From the NCBI GenBank assembly GCA_031285105.1, contig JAITWV010000051.1:1-19986 (forward strand): a stretch of 19,986 nt of DNA. The letters are read 5' to 3'. Made by a program: the position numbers and the translations under genes. Every line of letters starts with the position of its first letter. The first letter of the stretch is position 1. Origin of the DNA: Streptococcaceae bacterium (GTDB lineage Bacteria; Bacillota; Bacilli; Lactobacillales; Streptococcaceae). Below, piece after piece: positions 12,482-19,986 of this stretch. Below the pieces are notes generated by a model, which saw only the letters and a program-made list of their open reading frames with translations, had not been told where the DNA came from and did no database searches.

Positions 12482-14278
12482 ATGACAATTTTAGATAAAG
12501 TAAATACACCAGCAGACGTAAAAGTTTTAACAAAAGATGAATTAAAAGTATTAGCACATGATGTTCGTCAAGCTATTTTAAACCGTGATAGTAAAATTGG
12601 TGGGCATCTTGGTCCAAATTTAGGGGTGGTGGAAATGACCATTGCTCTTCATAAAGTGTTTCATTCGCCAATTGATAAATTTGTTTGGGACGTTTCGCAC
12701 CAAAGTTATCCACACAAAATTCTAACTGGTCGAAAAAATGCTTATTTGGAGGATGATAAGTTCCATGAAGTAACTGGATTTTCTACGCAACATGAGTCTG
12801 AGCATGACTTTTTCACAGTTGGTCATACATCTACTTCTGTGGCAAATGCTCATGGTCTAGCAATGGCGCGTGATTTGCAAGGAAATACTGGAAATGTTGT
12901 CGCTATTTTAGGTGATGGTGCCTTTTCTGGTGGTTTAGCAATGGAAGGGTTAAACGCTGCTGGGGATTATCGTAAAAATCTAATTATTATTTTAAACGAT
13001 AATGAATGGGCAATTGCGGAAAATCATGGCGGAATGTATCGTCATTTAGCACAATTACGTGAATCACAAGGAACAGCCGAAAATAATATCTTCAAATCAT
13101 TTGGTTTAGATTATCGCTATCTTGAACAAGGAAATGATATTGTTTCATTAGTTGAATTGTTTGAGTCCGTAAAAGATATTGATCATCCGATTGTTTTACA
13201 CATCCATACACTTAAAGGTCATGGGTATGAACCGGCAATTAAAGACCCTGAAAATATGCACCAAGCTTGGGGGCCTTTTGATGTGGAAACAGGTCGTCCA
13301 ACCTTTGATATGCCAGCTGGTCGCACTTATAATGACGTGATTCATGATGTAATGGATGAGCATATTGCAAAAGGTGAGCCGATTATTGCCATTAATGCGG
13401 CGATTCCATTTGTGTTTGATTTGAAAAAATTTGCGAAAAAATATCCTGAACGCTACATTGACGGTGGGATTGCTGAACAATTTACTGTAACATTTGGCGG
13501 AGCATTAGCATTAGGTGGCGCTCGTCCGATTATTTTCCACACCGCAAGCTTCTTACAACGTGCCTTTGACCAAATTGTGCATGATTGGGGAATTAACAAA
13601 GAGCCTGCTGTGATGATTGTACGTTATGGATTAATTGGTGGCACAGATCAAACGCACCAAGGATCATTTGCTTATGCGGTCACTTCAAATATTCCAAATG
13701 TGATTGACCTTGCGCCAACATCTGAAGAAGACTTAAAAGCGATGTTGGAATTTGCATTAAGTCAAAAAGAACATCCAGTGATTATTCACATTCCAGAACT
13801 TGGTTTTGAAAATCGTGCAAATGCTCTGACAGATTACTCAAAAGCGAAATATCAAATCACCAAACAAGGCTCAAAAGTTGCTATTTTAGGTCTTGGTTCA
13901 ATGTACTCTCGTGGTGAAGCATTAGCCGAAGAATTGGAAATTGATGGCATTAAAGCAACTGTGATTAACCCATCATTTGTTAATCTGTTAGATAAAGAAA
14001 CATTACGAGACTTAACCCAAAATCATGACGTCTTTGTCACAATTGAAGATGGCACATTAGACGGTGGATTTGGACAAAAAGTTGCTAGTTTCTTAGGGCA
14101 ATTTGATGTGAAGACGTTGAATTTTGGTGCGGATACTGAATTTATAGACTCTGTACCAATGGATGAATTGTATCAACGTTATCATTTAACACCTGAATTG
14201 ATGGCAATGGATATTAATGAAGTTTTGAAAACAAGTAAAGTAAGTGGTGGCATGTTTAAGCGATTGTTTGCGAAATAG
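12482..14278 (+). CDS. DXS/transketolase-like thiamine diphosphate enzyme
   Basis: 598 aa. It resembles 1-deoxy-D-xylulose-5-phosphate synthase but is shorter than the usual ~620-630 aa. The ThDP-binding domain has HQSYPHKILTGR (73-84), VGHTSTS (113-119), GDG at 144-146 and NDN at 172-174. The pyrimidine domain keeps the catalytic Glu332 in GGIAEQFTVTFGG, FLQRAFDQ (357-364, with Phe in place of the usual Tyr) and THQGSF (391-396). A transketolase C-terminal domain follows from ~465. Classical DXS starts the MEP isoprenoid route from pyruvate and glyceraldehyde 3-phosphate. Enterococcaceae normally use mevalonate, so if the taxonomic guess is right this paralogue probably makes a different acyloin or acts in sugar metabolism. 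The ATG is preceded by AAAAGGAAG. Single gene, ending in a strong terminator. Confidence 0.85.
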   Translation: MTILDKVNTPADVKVLTKDELKVLAHDVRQAILNRDSKIGGHLGPNLGVVEMTIALHKVFHSPIDKFVWDVSHQSYPHKILTGRKNAYLEDDKFHEVTGFSTQHESEHDFFTVGHTSTSVANAHGLAMARDLQGNTGNVVAILGDGAFSGGLAMEGLNAAGDYRKNLIIILNDNEWAIAENHGGMYRHLAQLRESQGTAENNIFKSFGLDYRYLEQGNDIVSLVELFESVKDIDHPIVLHIHTLKGHGYEPAIKDPENMHQAWGPFDVETGRPTFDMPAGRTYNDVIHDVMDEHIAKGEPIIAINAAIPFVFDLKKFAKKYPERYIDGGIAEQFTVTFGGALALGGARPIIFHTASFLQRAFDQIVHDWGINKEPAVMIVRYGLIGGTDQTHQGSFAYAVTSNIPNVIDLAPTSEEDLKAMLEFALSQKEHPVIIHIPELGFENRANALTDYSKAKYQITKQGSKVAILGLGSMYSRGEALAEELEIDGIKATVINPSFVNLLDKETLRDLTQNHDVFVTIEDGTLDGGFGQKVASFLGQFDVKTLNFGADTEFIDSVPMDELYQRYHLTPELMAMDINEVLKTSKVSGGMFKRLFAK

Positions 14279-14286
14279 TATAAATG

Positions 14287-14328
14287 AAATACCACGAAGG
14301 GTTCATTCTTATCCTTCGTGGTATTTTT
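14287..14328 (+). terminator. Rho-independent terminator between convergent genes
   Basis: A perfect 14-bp stem (14287-14300 with 14313-14326), a 12-nt loop and a T5 tract on the plus strand, 8 nt after the DXS-like stop. The minus-strand gene ending at 14333 converges on it; the T tract on that side is poorer, so it may terminate both but favours the plus strand. Confidence 0.92.
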
Positions 14329-14332
14329 AGCT

Positions 14333-15664
14333 TTACATGTCATCAATCGAAAGTAAGCGAGAATTTATTTCATATTTTTTAAAATGCCTATTCGTTAAAT
14401 TAAATACCTTATTATCAAAAATTGTCTTTTGAAATTTCTTTGGATTTCGTTTTACTTCTGCAATTAACACTGTTTTATTCAGTGAATCAATTGCTACAAT
14501 ATCTATTTCATCTGATCCATCTTTATCATTCCACCATGAGCCAATATTCGTAAATCCTTTTGATTCTTTTAATTTTTCGATAAAATATCCTTCAAGTGCT
14601 TTTCCAGAAAAGACAGGATAGTCTGCTATAATTGTTTCTTTTAATCGATCAAAATTTCTGGTTTCAATCAGTGAACGATGGCGATCAAAATAGCGAAACC
14701 AAAAGGTCAAAAATTGATTACGAATTTTATATTTTACTTTTTTTGTACCATCTGCTGAAAGAATCGGAGTCAAACGTTCAATTATTTCATATTCTTCAAT
14801 GAGTTGCTTAATGTAAGAACCGATTGAACGCCCATCAAGTGCTTGTTCTATCTTGCTTTGTTCATTAATCCCTCTTGCAATACAACTTAGGATACTATAA
14901 AAGAGTTCATATTTTTTTCCAAACTCACTGATTAATAAAATATTTCCTTCATCAATAAAGAATGAATTTTCATTGATTAAAGTTTCAAACATTTCGTTTT
15001 GAGAAAAAGTATCAGTTGTTTGTTCATCAATGATTAATTCAATATACCTTGGAATTCCACCAGTAACAGTATATAAAGCAAGTAAATCATCATTGTTCCA
15101 ATTACCGATTTCTTCATCTAAGATTTTTTTTAGAGTTGGTGTTTCAAAAGGTCGCAACATCATCCGATAATCCGGTCTACCAAATAGTGGTTGTTTTTGT
15201 CCTGTGAAAATTTTTTGCATCAGTGAATAAATAGAACCACAGACAATCAAGTTTAGCTTACTTTCTCGTTTATAAAGATCCCATAGTTTTTGAATGACTG
15301 AAAATATTGAGGTATTTATTCGATTAAAATCTTGGAATTCGTCAATCATCAATGTAAAGGACATAGTTTGTGATTGTACCAATAAAAATTCAAAAAGTGT
15401 TTCAAAGGATTTCATTTCTGGAACAAATATTCCTAATTTTTCACGTGTTTCTTGAACAAAATCTTCAACTAATAACGCTTCTTCTTTTCTAGCAACAAAA
15501 AAATAAAGAGTTGGCGTTTGTACTTGTTTAGCAAATTCGAGATAAAGAAGCGTTTTTCCAACACGGCGCATGCCCATTAAGACTGTAAATTTCCCGGATT
15601 TTTCACTCTTTTTTTGAATATTCTTTAATTTTTCTAACTCCATTTCACGGTTATAAAATTCCAT
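14333..15664 (-). CDS. AAA ATPase with DUF234-type nuclease-like C-terminus
   Basis: 443 aa from ATG 15664, chosen because AGAGG sits 8 nt upstream; in-frame ATG 15670 and GTG 15673 are too close to that site. It matches the archaeal-type ATPase_2 plus DUF234 architecture. FYNREMELEKL opens the protein, Walker A GMRRVGKT is at 31-38, Walker B FTLMIDEF is at ~103-110, sensor-like IVCGSIYSLM follows, and GGIPRYIELI marks the winged-helix boundary. The C-terminal ~90 residues have E386-x-D388 and E403-V-K405, the D...E-x-K spacing of PD-(D/E)XK nuclease folds. The biological role of this family is not settled; it is an orphan gene here, more AT-rich than the PTS operon, and could belong to a mobile or defence-related set. 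Confidence 0.86.
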   Translation of the reverse strand: MEFYNREMELEKLKNIQKKSEKSGKFTVLMGMRRVGKTLLYLEFAKQVQTPTLYFFVARKEEALLVEDFVQETREKLGIFVPEMKSFETLFEFLLVQSQTMSFTLMIDEFQDFNRINTSIFSVIQKLWDLYKRESKLNLIVCGSIYSLMQKIFTGQKQPLFGRPDYRMMLRPFETPTLKKILDEEIGNWNNDDLLALYTVTGGIPRYIELIIDEQTTDTFSQNEMFETLINENSFFIDEGNILLISEFGKKYELFYSILSCIARGINEQSKIEQALDGRSIGSYIKQLIEEYEIIERLTPILSADGTKKVKYKIRNQFLTFWFRYFDRHRSLIETRNFDRLKETIIADYPVFSGKALEGYFIEKLKESKGFTNIGSWWNDKDGSDEIDIVAIDSLNKTVLIAEVKRNPKKFQKTIFDNKVFNLTNRHFKKYEINSRLLSIDDM

Positions 15665-15768
15665 TTTCATCACCTCTTTTTAATTAAAATAATTACTGTA
15701 AATATTTTGACTATAATTATTATTACTATAACATTTCCTTTTAAGTTCCGCCATGATTACACAACAAA

Positions 15769-15807
15769 CGAAAAAGAACCTGCAGCTTTTCAACTCAAAG
15801 GTTCTTT
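15769..15807 (-). terminator. Rho-independent terminator of the PTS operon
   Basis: A perfect 9-bp stem AAAGAACCT / AGGTTCTTT (15773-15781 with 15799-15807), loop 17 nt, with a short T run on the minus strand. It lies 9 nt after the PTS stop at 15817. Confidence 0.7.
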
Positions 15808-15816
15808 CATTATTAT

Positions 15817-17865
15817 TTACACTTCAAAAACCAAATCTGAATGTTTCACGGTATTTCCTTTAACCAAGCGACCTTTTAAATTTTCCATCGCCACCACAAT
15901 AATTGTATCTTCTTTGCCGGCTATTTGGATTTCTTTTTGATCCATTTTAGCAATCAATTGACCTCTTGTTACATTTTGTCCTACTTGAACATCTAAGTTA
16001 AAGGGATTTCCGTTCATTTCAACCGTATCGATGCCCATATGAATTAAGATTTGTTGACCATTTTCGTCTTTGATGCCAATTGCGTGTTTGGTTGGGAAAA
16101 TATCTGTTACTTTACCATTTACTGGCGCATAAACATTGCCATCATGGTTTTTAATTGCATAACCATTTCCTAAAGCTTTTGAGGCAAATACTTCATCATT
16201 TACTTCTTCGATAGAAACGATTTGTCCGTTTGCCACTGAATTCATTGAGACATGAAATTCGTTTTCTACTGTTTGAATAACCGGTGCGACTACATTTTCA
16301 GACACTTCTAAACCTGTTTTACCTTCAGCTTTTAATTGACTAACATATGCTTCAAAGTTATCTTTCACAGACTCAACGCCCATTCCGACAATAATTTGAA
16401 CATTTTTCTTTTTATCTACTACACCTGATGATGGGTAAGTTTTTAATAAATTGATATCAACTAAATTTTCGTCTTTTACTTCTAAACGTAAACGAGTAAA
16501 GCAGTTTTCAATGCCAACGATATTATTAACTCCGCCTAAACCACGAGCGATAATGGCTAAGCCTGCTGCATTATCCGCTGAAATTGATTTACCTAATGAA
16601 GAAGCTGTTTCATCTAAGTCATCAAGCATGGTTTCACGTCCAACTGTTGGAATATTTAATTTTTCGATTAAGATGGTAAATACACCAAATTCCATTAAAA
16701 CTAACAATAAGAAAACGGGAATAATCATATATTGATGTCCTAAATGCATTGGAACAACTAATGATTGAACGGTTTCAAATAAATTCCCAACTAAAACATT
16801 AATCCCTGCAATATTTGAAATCAAGAAACCTAATCCATAAATCACTGCATGTGCTACCCATAAAACTGGTGATAAGAACAAGAATAAAAACTCGATTGGC
16901 TCAGTAATCCCAGCCATGATTGAACCGATAACTGTTGGTACGACAATCCCTAATACTTTGGCTCTGTTTTCTTTTTTCGCTGTTTTTAAGAATGCCAATG
17001 AAATACCTATTGGTAACGCAGAAGCTCCAAAGTTTACTAAGAAACCAATTGAGCGGTCCATTTGCGTGATTGTATCTAAATGACCTAATTGTGCTAACCA
17101 AATATTTGCTGCACCTGAAATTTGTTCACCAGCGATTGTGGCTGTTCCTCCAAGTGGTGTGTAAAATAATGGCATCCATAACAAGTGGTGCATTCCTAGT
17201 GGTAGCAACATACGATTTAAGAAACCATAAAAGAAGAAACCAAATGAGCCCATTGAATTCATTGTTCCAACTGCTCCATTTACTAATCCGTTAACAAATG
17301 GCCATACATATGTAACCGCAATTGCTAAAAAAATCGTTGCGATAATTGTAATTCCATAAGCAAAACGTGTGCCTTCATAAGGGGCTAGATATTTGTGGAA
17401 CTTCACATCGCCAAATTTATTTACAAGGAAACCAACCATAATCCCGATGATAATCCCAAGGAAAACACCCATATCATTCACTTGAAGACCCATGACATAG
17501 TTTTGACCTGTTCCATATAACCCAACATCACCTTCAACTGCTAGGCGATTTGTTAATGTCAACCAAGCATTATTGGCAAACAAGAAAATCATAAATGAAG
17601 TGATCCCAACAATCGCGCCTTCTGCTTTCTTTTTAGCTAAAGAGGCAGATAAACCAACCGCAAAGATGACAGATAATGAACCTAAGCCACCGCCACTAAC
17701 AACACCAAAAATGAAACTACCGACTTCTCTGATAAAACTTGGCATAAAGTCCATTTTAGCGATTGCCGAAAATGCGACGAATAAACCGGTTACTGCTAAA
17801 AATAAAACTGGTTGAATAATTGCTTTTGAAAACTTTTGTGTGCTTTCTTGAAATTTCTCTTTCAT
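15817..17865 (-). CDS. PTS EIICBA, glucose/maltose-type, probable alpha-glucoside transporter
   Basis: A 682-aa single-chain permease. The EIIC domain (1-~400) has about ten membrane helices, the FFYGFLNRMLLPLGMHH region (211-227) and the conserved GITEPIEF (319-326). The EIIB domain carries the phosphorylated Cys455 in NCFTRLRLEV. The EIIA (Crr-type) domain, about 545-682, has His594 in TKHAIGI and the phosphoacceptor His609 in ILIHMGID. It takes phosphate from HPr and phosphorylates the sugar as it enters. The EIIC resembles maltose/alpha-glucoside transporters, and the GH4 6-phospho-alpha-glucosidase upstream agrees. The start ATG 17865 has GGAGG 12 nt upstream, a rather long spacing. A cre-like site and a hairpin in the gap before it suggest extra control. 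Confidence 0.92.
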   Translation of the reverse strand: MKEKFQESTQKFSKAIIQPVLFLAVTGLFVAFSAIAKMDFMPSFIREVGSFIFGVVSGGGLGSLSVIFAVGLSASLAKKKAEGAIVGITSFMIFLFANNAWLTLTNRLAVEGDVGLYGTGQNYVMGLQVNDMGVFLGIIIGIMVGFLVNKFGDVKFHKYLAPYEGTRFAYGITIIATIFLAIAVTYVWPFVNGLVNGAVGTMNSMGSFGFFFYGFLNRMLLPLGMHHLLWMPLFYTPLGGTATIAGEQISGAANIWLAQLGHLDTITQMDRSIGFLVNFGASALPIGISLAFLKTAKKENRAKVLGIVVPTVIGSIMAGITEPIEFLFLFLSPVLWVAHAVIYGLGFLISNIAGINVLVGNLFETVQSLVVPMHLGHQYMIIPVFLLLVLMEFGVFTILIEKLNIPTVGRETMLDDLDETASSLGKSISADNAAGLAIIARGLGGVNNIVGIENCFTRLRLEVKDENLVDINLLKTYPSSGVVDKKKNVQIIVGMGVESVKDNFEAYVSQLKAEGKTGLEVSENVVAPVIQTVENEFHVSMNSVANGQIVSIEEVNDEVFASKALGNGYAIKNHDGNVYAPVNGKVTDIFPTKHAIGIKDENGQQILIHMGIDTVEMNGNPFNLDVQVGQNVTRGQLIAKMDQKEIQIAGKEDTIIVVAMENLKGRLVKGNTVKHSDLVFEV

Positions 17866-17893
17866 TTTGAAATAATTCCTCCGATATTTTTTG

Positions 17894-17907
17894 TGTTCAC
17901 GCTTTCA
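17894..17907 (-). promoter_or_regulatory. cre-like site (CcpA) upstream of the PTS gene
   Basis: On the minus strand TGAAAGCGTGAACA fits the catabolite-responsive element pattern TGnAAnCGnnnnCA. It lies in the 69-nt gap between the deacetylase and PTS genes, 29 nt upstream of the PTS start codon, where bound CcpA could block an internal promoter or passing polymerase. Carbon-catabolite control of a PTS gene is expected. Confidence 0.6.
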
Positions 17908-17920
17908 TATCTTTTCTTAT

Positions 17921-17952
17921 AAAGAAGCAATTGATTAGACAACTGCTTCTTT
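17921..17952 (-). repeat. Hairpin at the chbG-like/PTS junction
   Basis: A 13-bp stem (17921-17933 with 17940-17952; one G.U pair in the minus-strand RNA) with a 6-nt loop overlaps the last codons of the deacetylase gene. The minus-strand sequence after it is not T-rich, so it is more likely an mRNA processing or stabilising element than a full terminator. Confidence 0.5.
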
Positions 17953-18726
17953 TTTTAATTGACCTGTTGTAAGATACAACTCTAAATCTCTAAAGGTTCC
18001 TAGTGTAATACCTTTTTGAGCAAATAATTCTTGATAATATGGTTTCGTTAATTCTCTAACTTGATAAGGACGACCATTGGTAAAACTTGAACGATCCAAT
18101 AATTCCGCATCAACAAATCCAGGATGACACATCGCCTCTAAGGTATCAAACGTTAAAACATCATCCACCAAAGTGCCAACAGACATTGGTTTCCAGATTT
18201 CTTTTTCAAGCGCAATGCCATCTAACATCGTAAAGAAACGACGAGTGGTAGTTAAATCCTCAGACACATTGTAATTGCCACGAACTGGTAAACTGTACTC
18301 TTTTGCCAAACGTTCAAAAACAGTTGAAAGTGGATAAATGGAATTAACATGATGATGTGAGTCTAAATGTGTTGGATCAATACCAGCATCAATGACTTTA
18401 TCAATTTGGGCTTTCCATTCTTGATATAATTCATCTAAATCAACAAAAAACTCTTGTTCATAAAACGACAAATGTTTGAAATTTCCTTTTTCATCAACTA
18501 AAGAAGGTACATTATTTAATAAAGGTTTGTCACAAGTTAAAACTAAATGAACACCAATACCAAGTTTCGGATTTTCTTTGGCTAATTCAACTGCATGATC
18601 AAATCCAGGCATATTCGCCATTAAAGTAGTTGAGGTTAAAATTCCATTTTTGTGAGATTCGATAATGCCCAAGTTAATTCCTGGTCCATAACCAAAATCA
18701 TCGGCATTAATTATTAATAAGGGCAT
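17935..18726 (-). CDS. ChbG/YdjC-family carbohydrate deacetylase
   Basis: 263 aa, cytoplasmic. The family's metal-binding pattern is complete: NADDFG at 7-12, GIGVHLVLT with His60, and HLDSHHHVN with His124-126. These enzymes remove an acetyl group from small sugars; E. coli ChbG acts on chitobiose and its 6-phosphate. A Leu-rich C-terminus ends KKEAVV. The ATG at 18726 overlaps the GH4 gene by 20 nt and has AAGGAAAG upstream, so translation is coupled. Placed between an alpha-glucosidase-type GH4 and a Glc-type PTS rather than in a chitobiose operon, it suggests that the imported sugar carries an acetyl group, but the true substrate cannot be read from the sequence. Confidence 0.87.
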   Translation of the reverse strand: MPLLIINADDFGYGPGINLGIIESHKNGILTSTTLMANMPGFDHAVELAKENPKLGIGVHLVLTCDKPLLNNVPSLVDEKGNFKHLSFYEQEFFVDLDELYQEWKAQIDKVIDAGIDPTHLDSHHHVNSIYPLSTVFERLAKEYSLPVRGNYNVSEDLTTTRRFFTMLDGIALEKEIWKPMSVGTLVDDVLTFDTLEAMCHPGFVDAELLDRSSFTNGRPYQVRELTKPYYQELFAQKGITLGTFRDLELYLTTGQLKKEAVV

Positions 18727-19986
18727 GTTTCTTTCCTTCTTTCTTTAGTTCCACCCAGTAATCCCCATTTACTTCGATAAATTCATCTAAAATTTGTTTT
18801 GCAACAACGGCATTTGGTACAGATTGATTCAAAGTAAATGCTTCTAGTGCTTTTTGGTATGAATTTTCAAAGAAAGCATCTACTAAAAGTTTTTCTGCGG
18901 CAACTTGTGCTTCCATTAATCCTTTGTGGAAATCTGGAATATCTTCACGTAATGAAATTGGCTCCACTCCGCGTGCATTCACATAACAAGGCACTTCAAC
19001 AACCGCATCTTGTCTCAAGTTTGGGATAGCACCTTTATTTGGCACGATTAACATAAAGCGATCATTTTTGTTTTGTAAAATCGAAATCGCAATTTGCACG
19101 ATGTATAAACCATGACAATTTCCTTCATAATCAATTGTTTCTAAATCGCGATTTTCTTGAATTTTAGCAACTGTATCTTTAATTGTCTGTAAGCGCGTTT
19201 CCATAATCACATTGGCTCTTGTGTAGTTTGGATTGGCTTTTTCAACCACTTTATTGGTATATAAGTAATATTGTAAATAGATATTTGGCAAATGAGTTGG
19301 AAAAGCATTTGTCATATCTGCCATAATTTTATAAGCATTACCCCAAGTTTCATCGACCCATGAAGTATCAAATCCACGTTCAGCAATTTGGTTTAAAATG
19401 TCAGGCATAATATCTTTTTTCGCTTTTAAGTCATAAATTTCTTTGTACCAACCAAAATGATTTAATCCATAATATTGTGGTAAAAAGTTGGTACGATCAT
19501 AACCAAATGACGCTTCTAGCATTTCTTCGATTCCAATCGTCATATCACAAGCATTGACAATTTTGATATTCGGAAATTTGCGACGAACACTTTCAGCTAC
19601 GATTGACTCAGGGTTGGTATAATTTAAAATCCAAGCATCTGGTGCATAATCTTGGATTGATTGAACCATTTCCAAGAAACCTTTCATTGAGCGCATACCA
19701 TATGAAAATCCACCTAGACCACAAGTTTCTTGACCAACTAAGCCGTATTTCAATGGAATTTTTTCGTCCATTTCACGCATCTGCATACCACCCACACGAA
19801 TTTGTGAGAAGATAAAGTTTGCATTTTCAAAGGCTGTTTCCGCATCACTTGTCACAACTAATTTCACATTCGTATGACCATTTTTCTTTAACAAGTAATC
19901 AACCACAATTCCCATATCAATATTGCGTTCTTCATCTAAGTCATATAAGCGAATTTCTTTAATTGGAAAATCTTGCTCAAAACCTA
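18707..19986 (-). CDS. GH4 6-phospho-alpha-glucosidase (5' end cut by window edge)
   Basis: At least 425 codons. The frame passes through the Met codon at 19915 and stays open to the right edge, where it reads FPIKEIRLYDLDEERNIDMG, the usual second strand of the NAD-binding fold, so the Met at 19915 is internal and about 25 N-terminal residues with the glycine-rich NAD loop are missing. Counted from that Met: NYTNPESIV (98-106), metal-binding Cys123 and catalytic-type Asp124 in NACDM, and metal-binding His153 in YYGLNHFGW. These features, plus IVPNKGAIPNL, match GlvA/AglB/MalH-type enzymes, which use NAD+ and a divalent metal to split phosphorylated alpha-glucosides such as maltose 6'-phosphate. 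It would hydrolyse the product of the PTS encoded downstream. Confidence 0.9.
   Translation of the reverse strand, partial: GFEQDFPIKEIRLYDLDEERNIDMGIVVDYLLKKNGHTNVKLVVTSDAETAFENANFIFSQIRVGGMQMREMDEKIPLKYGLVGQETCGLGGFSYGMRSMKGFLEMVQSIQDYAPDAWILNYTNPESIVAESVRRKFPNIKIVNACDMTIGIEEMLEASFGYDRTNFLPQYYGLNHFGWYKEIYDLKAKKDIMPDILNQIAERGFDTSWVDETWGNAYKIMADMTNAFPTHLPNIYLQYYLYTNKVVEKANPNYTRANVIMETRLQTIKDTVAKIQENRDLETIDYEGNCHGLYIVQIAISILQNKNDRFMLIVPNKGAIPNLRQDAVVEVPCYVNARGVEPISLREDIPDFHKGLMEAQVAAEKLLVDAFFENSYQKALEAFTLNQSVPNAVVAKQILDEFIEVNGDYWVELKKEGKKHALINN

Noticed and set aside
15707..15940. 77-codon plus-strand open frame
   Set aside because: It spans the PTS terminator and the antisense of the PTS C-terminus; composition is that of a shadow.
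19913..19915. Met codon at 19915 as the GH4 start
   Set aside because: The frame continues upstream with typical GH4 sequence to the window edge, so this Met is internal.

Overview
The window looks like a chromosomal segment of a low-GC, Gram-positive Lactobacillales bacterium, most likely Enterococcaceae-like (Enterococcus or Vagococcus type). This is inferred from the AT-rich composition, purine-rich ribosome binding sites and gene content: a Bce-type peptide-sensing module, a Glc-family PTS with a GH4 hydrolase, a PadR/DUF1048 pair and a short DXS-like protein. No species can be named from the sequence alone. No rRNA, tRNA, CRISPR array or insertion sequence was seen.

Left part (1-8744, all minus strand). 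Reading in the direction of transcription, it runs: an acetate-uptake-type membrane protein with its own promoter and terminator (8729-8058); a CoA-disulfide-reductase/NADH-oxidase-type flavoenzyme; 3 nt later a BceR-like response regulator overlapping a BceS-like short-loop sensor kinase; an XRE regulator; then a very AT-rich cassette of a 19-codon ORF, two small polytopic membrane proteins and an ABC ATPase, each membrane/ATPase junction being an ATGA overlap. A terminator follows, and then the BceA-like ATPase and BceB-like permease (the permease is cut by the left edge). A sequence matching the BceR consensus lies directly upstream of bceA. The Bce sensor and transporter are therefore split by a second ABC system that may be a bacteriocin export or immunity cassette.

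Middle part (8745-14330). A PadR regulator and a DUF1048 partner (minus) diverge from a GtrA-like membrane protein (plus). Their shared intergenic region has three TACT-n-AGTA palindromes spaced exactly 33 bp centre to centre. After a promoterless, start-less coding remnant and two strong hairpins comes a MATE efflux protein (minus). It diverges from a 598-aa DXS/transketolase-like enzyme (plus) whose upstream region has four tandem repeats with an exact 22-bp period.

Right part (14330-19986, all minus). A AAA ATPase with a DUF234-type nuclease-like C-terminus stands alone. Upstream of it in the direction of transcription is a sugar operon: a GH4 6-phospho-alpha-glucosidase (cut by the right edge), a ChbG/YdjC-family deacetylase overlapping it by 20 nt, and a fused PTS EIICBA. 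The chbG-PTS gap holds a hairpin and a good cre-like (CcpA) site. Together they would import, phosphorylate and hydrolyse an alpha-glucoside, with the deacetylase suggesting an acetylated sugar.
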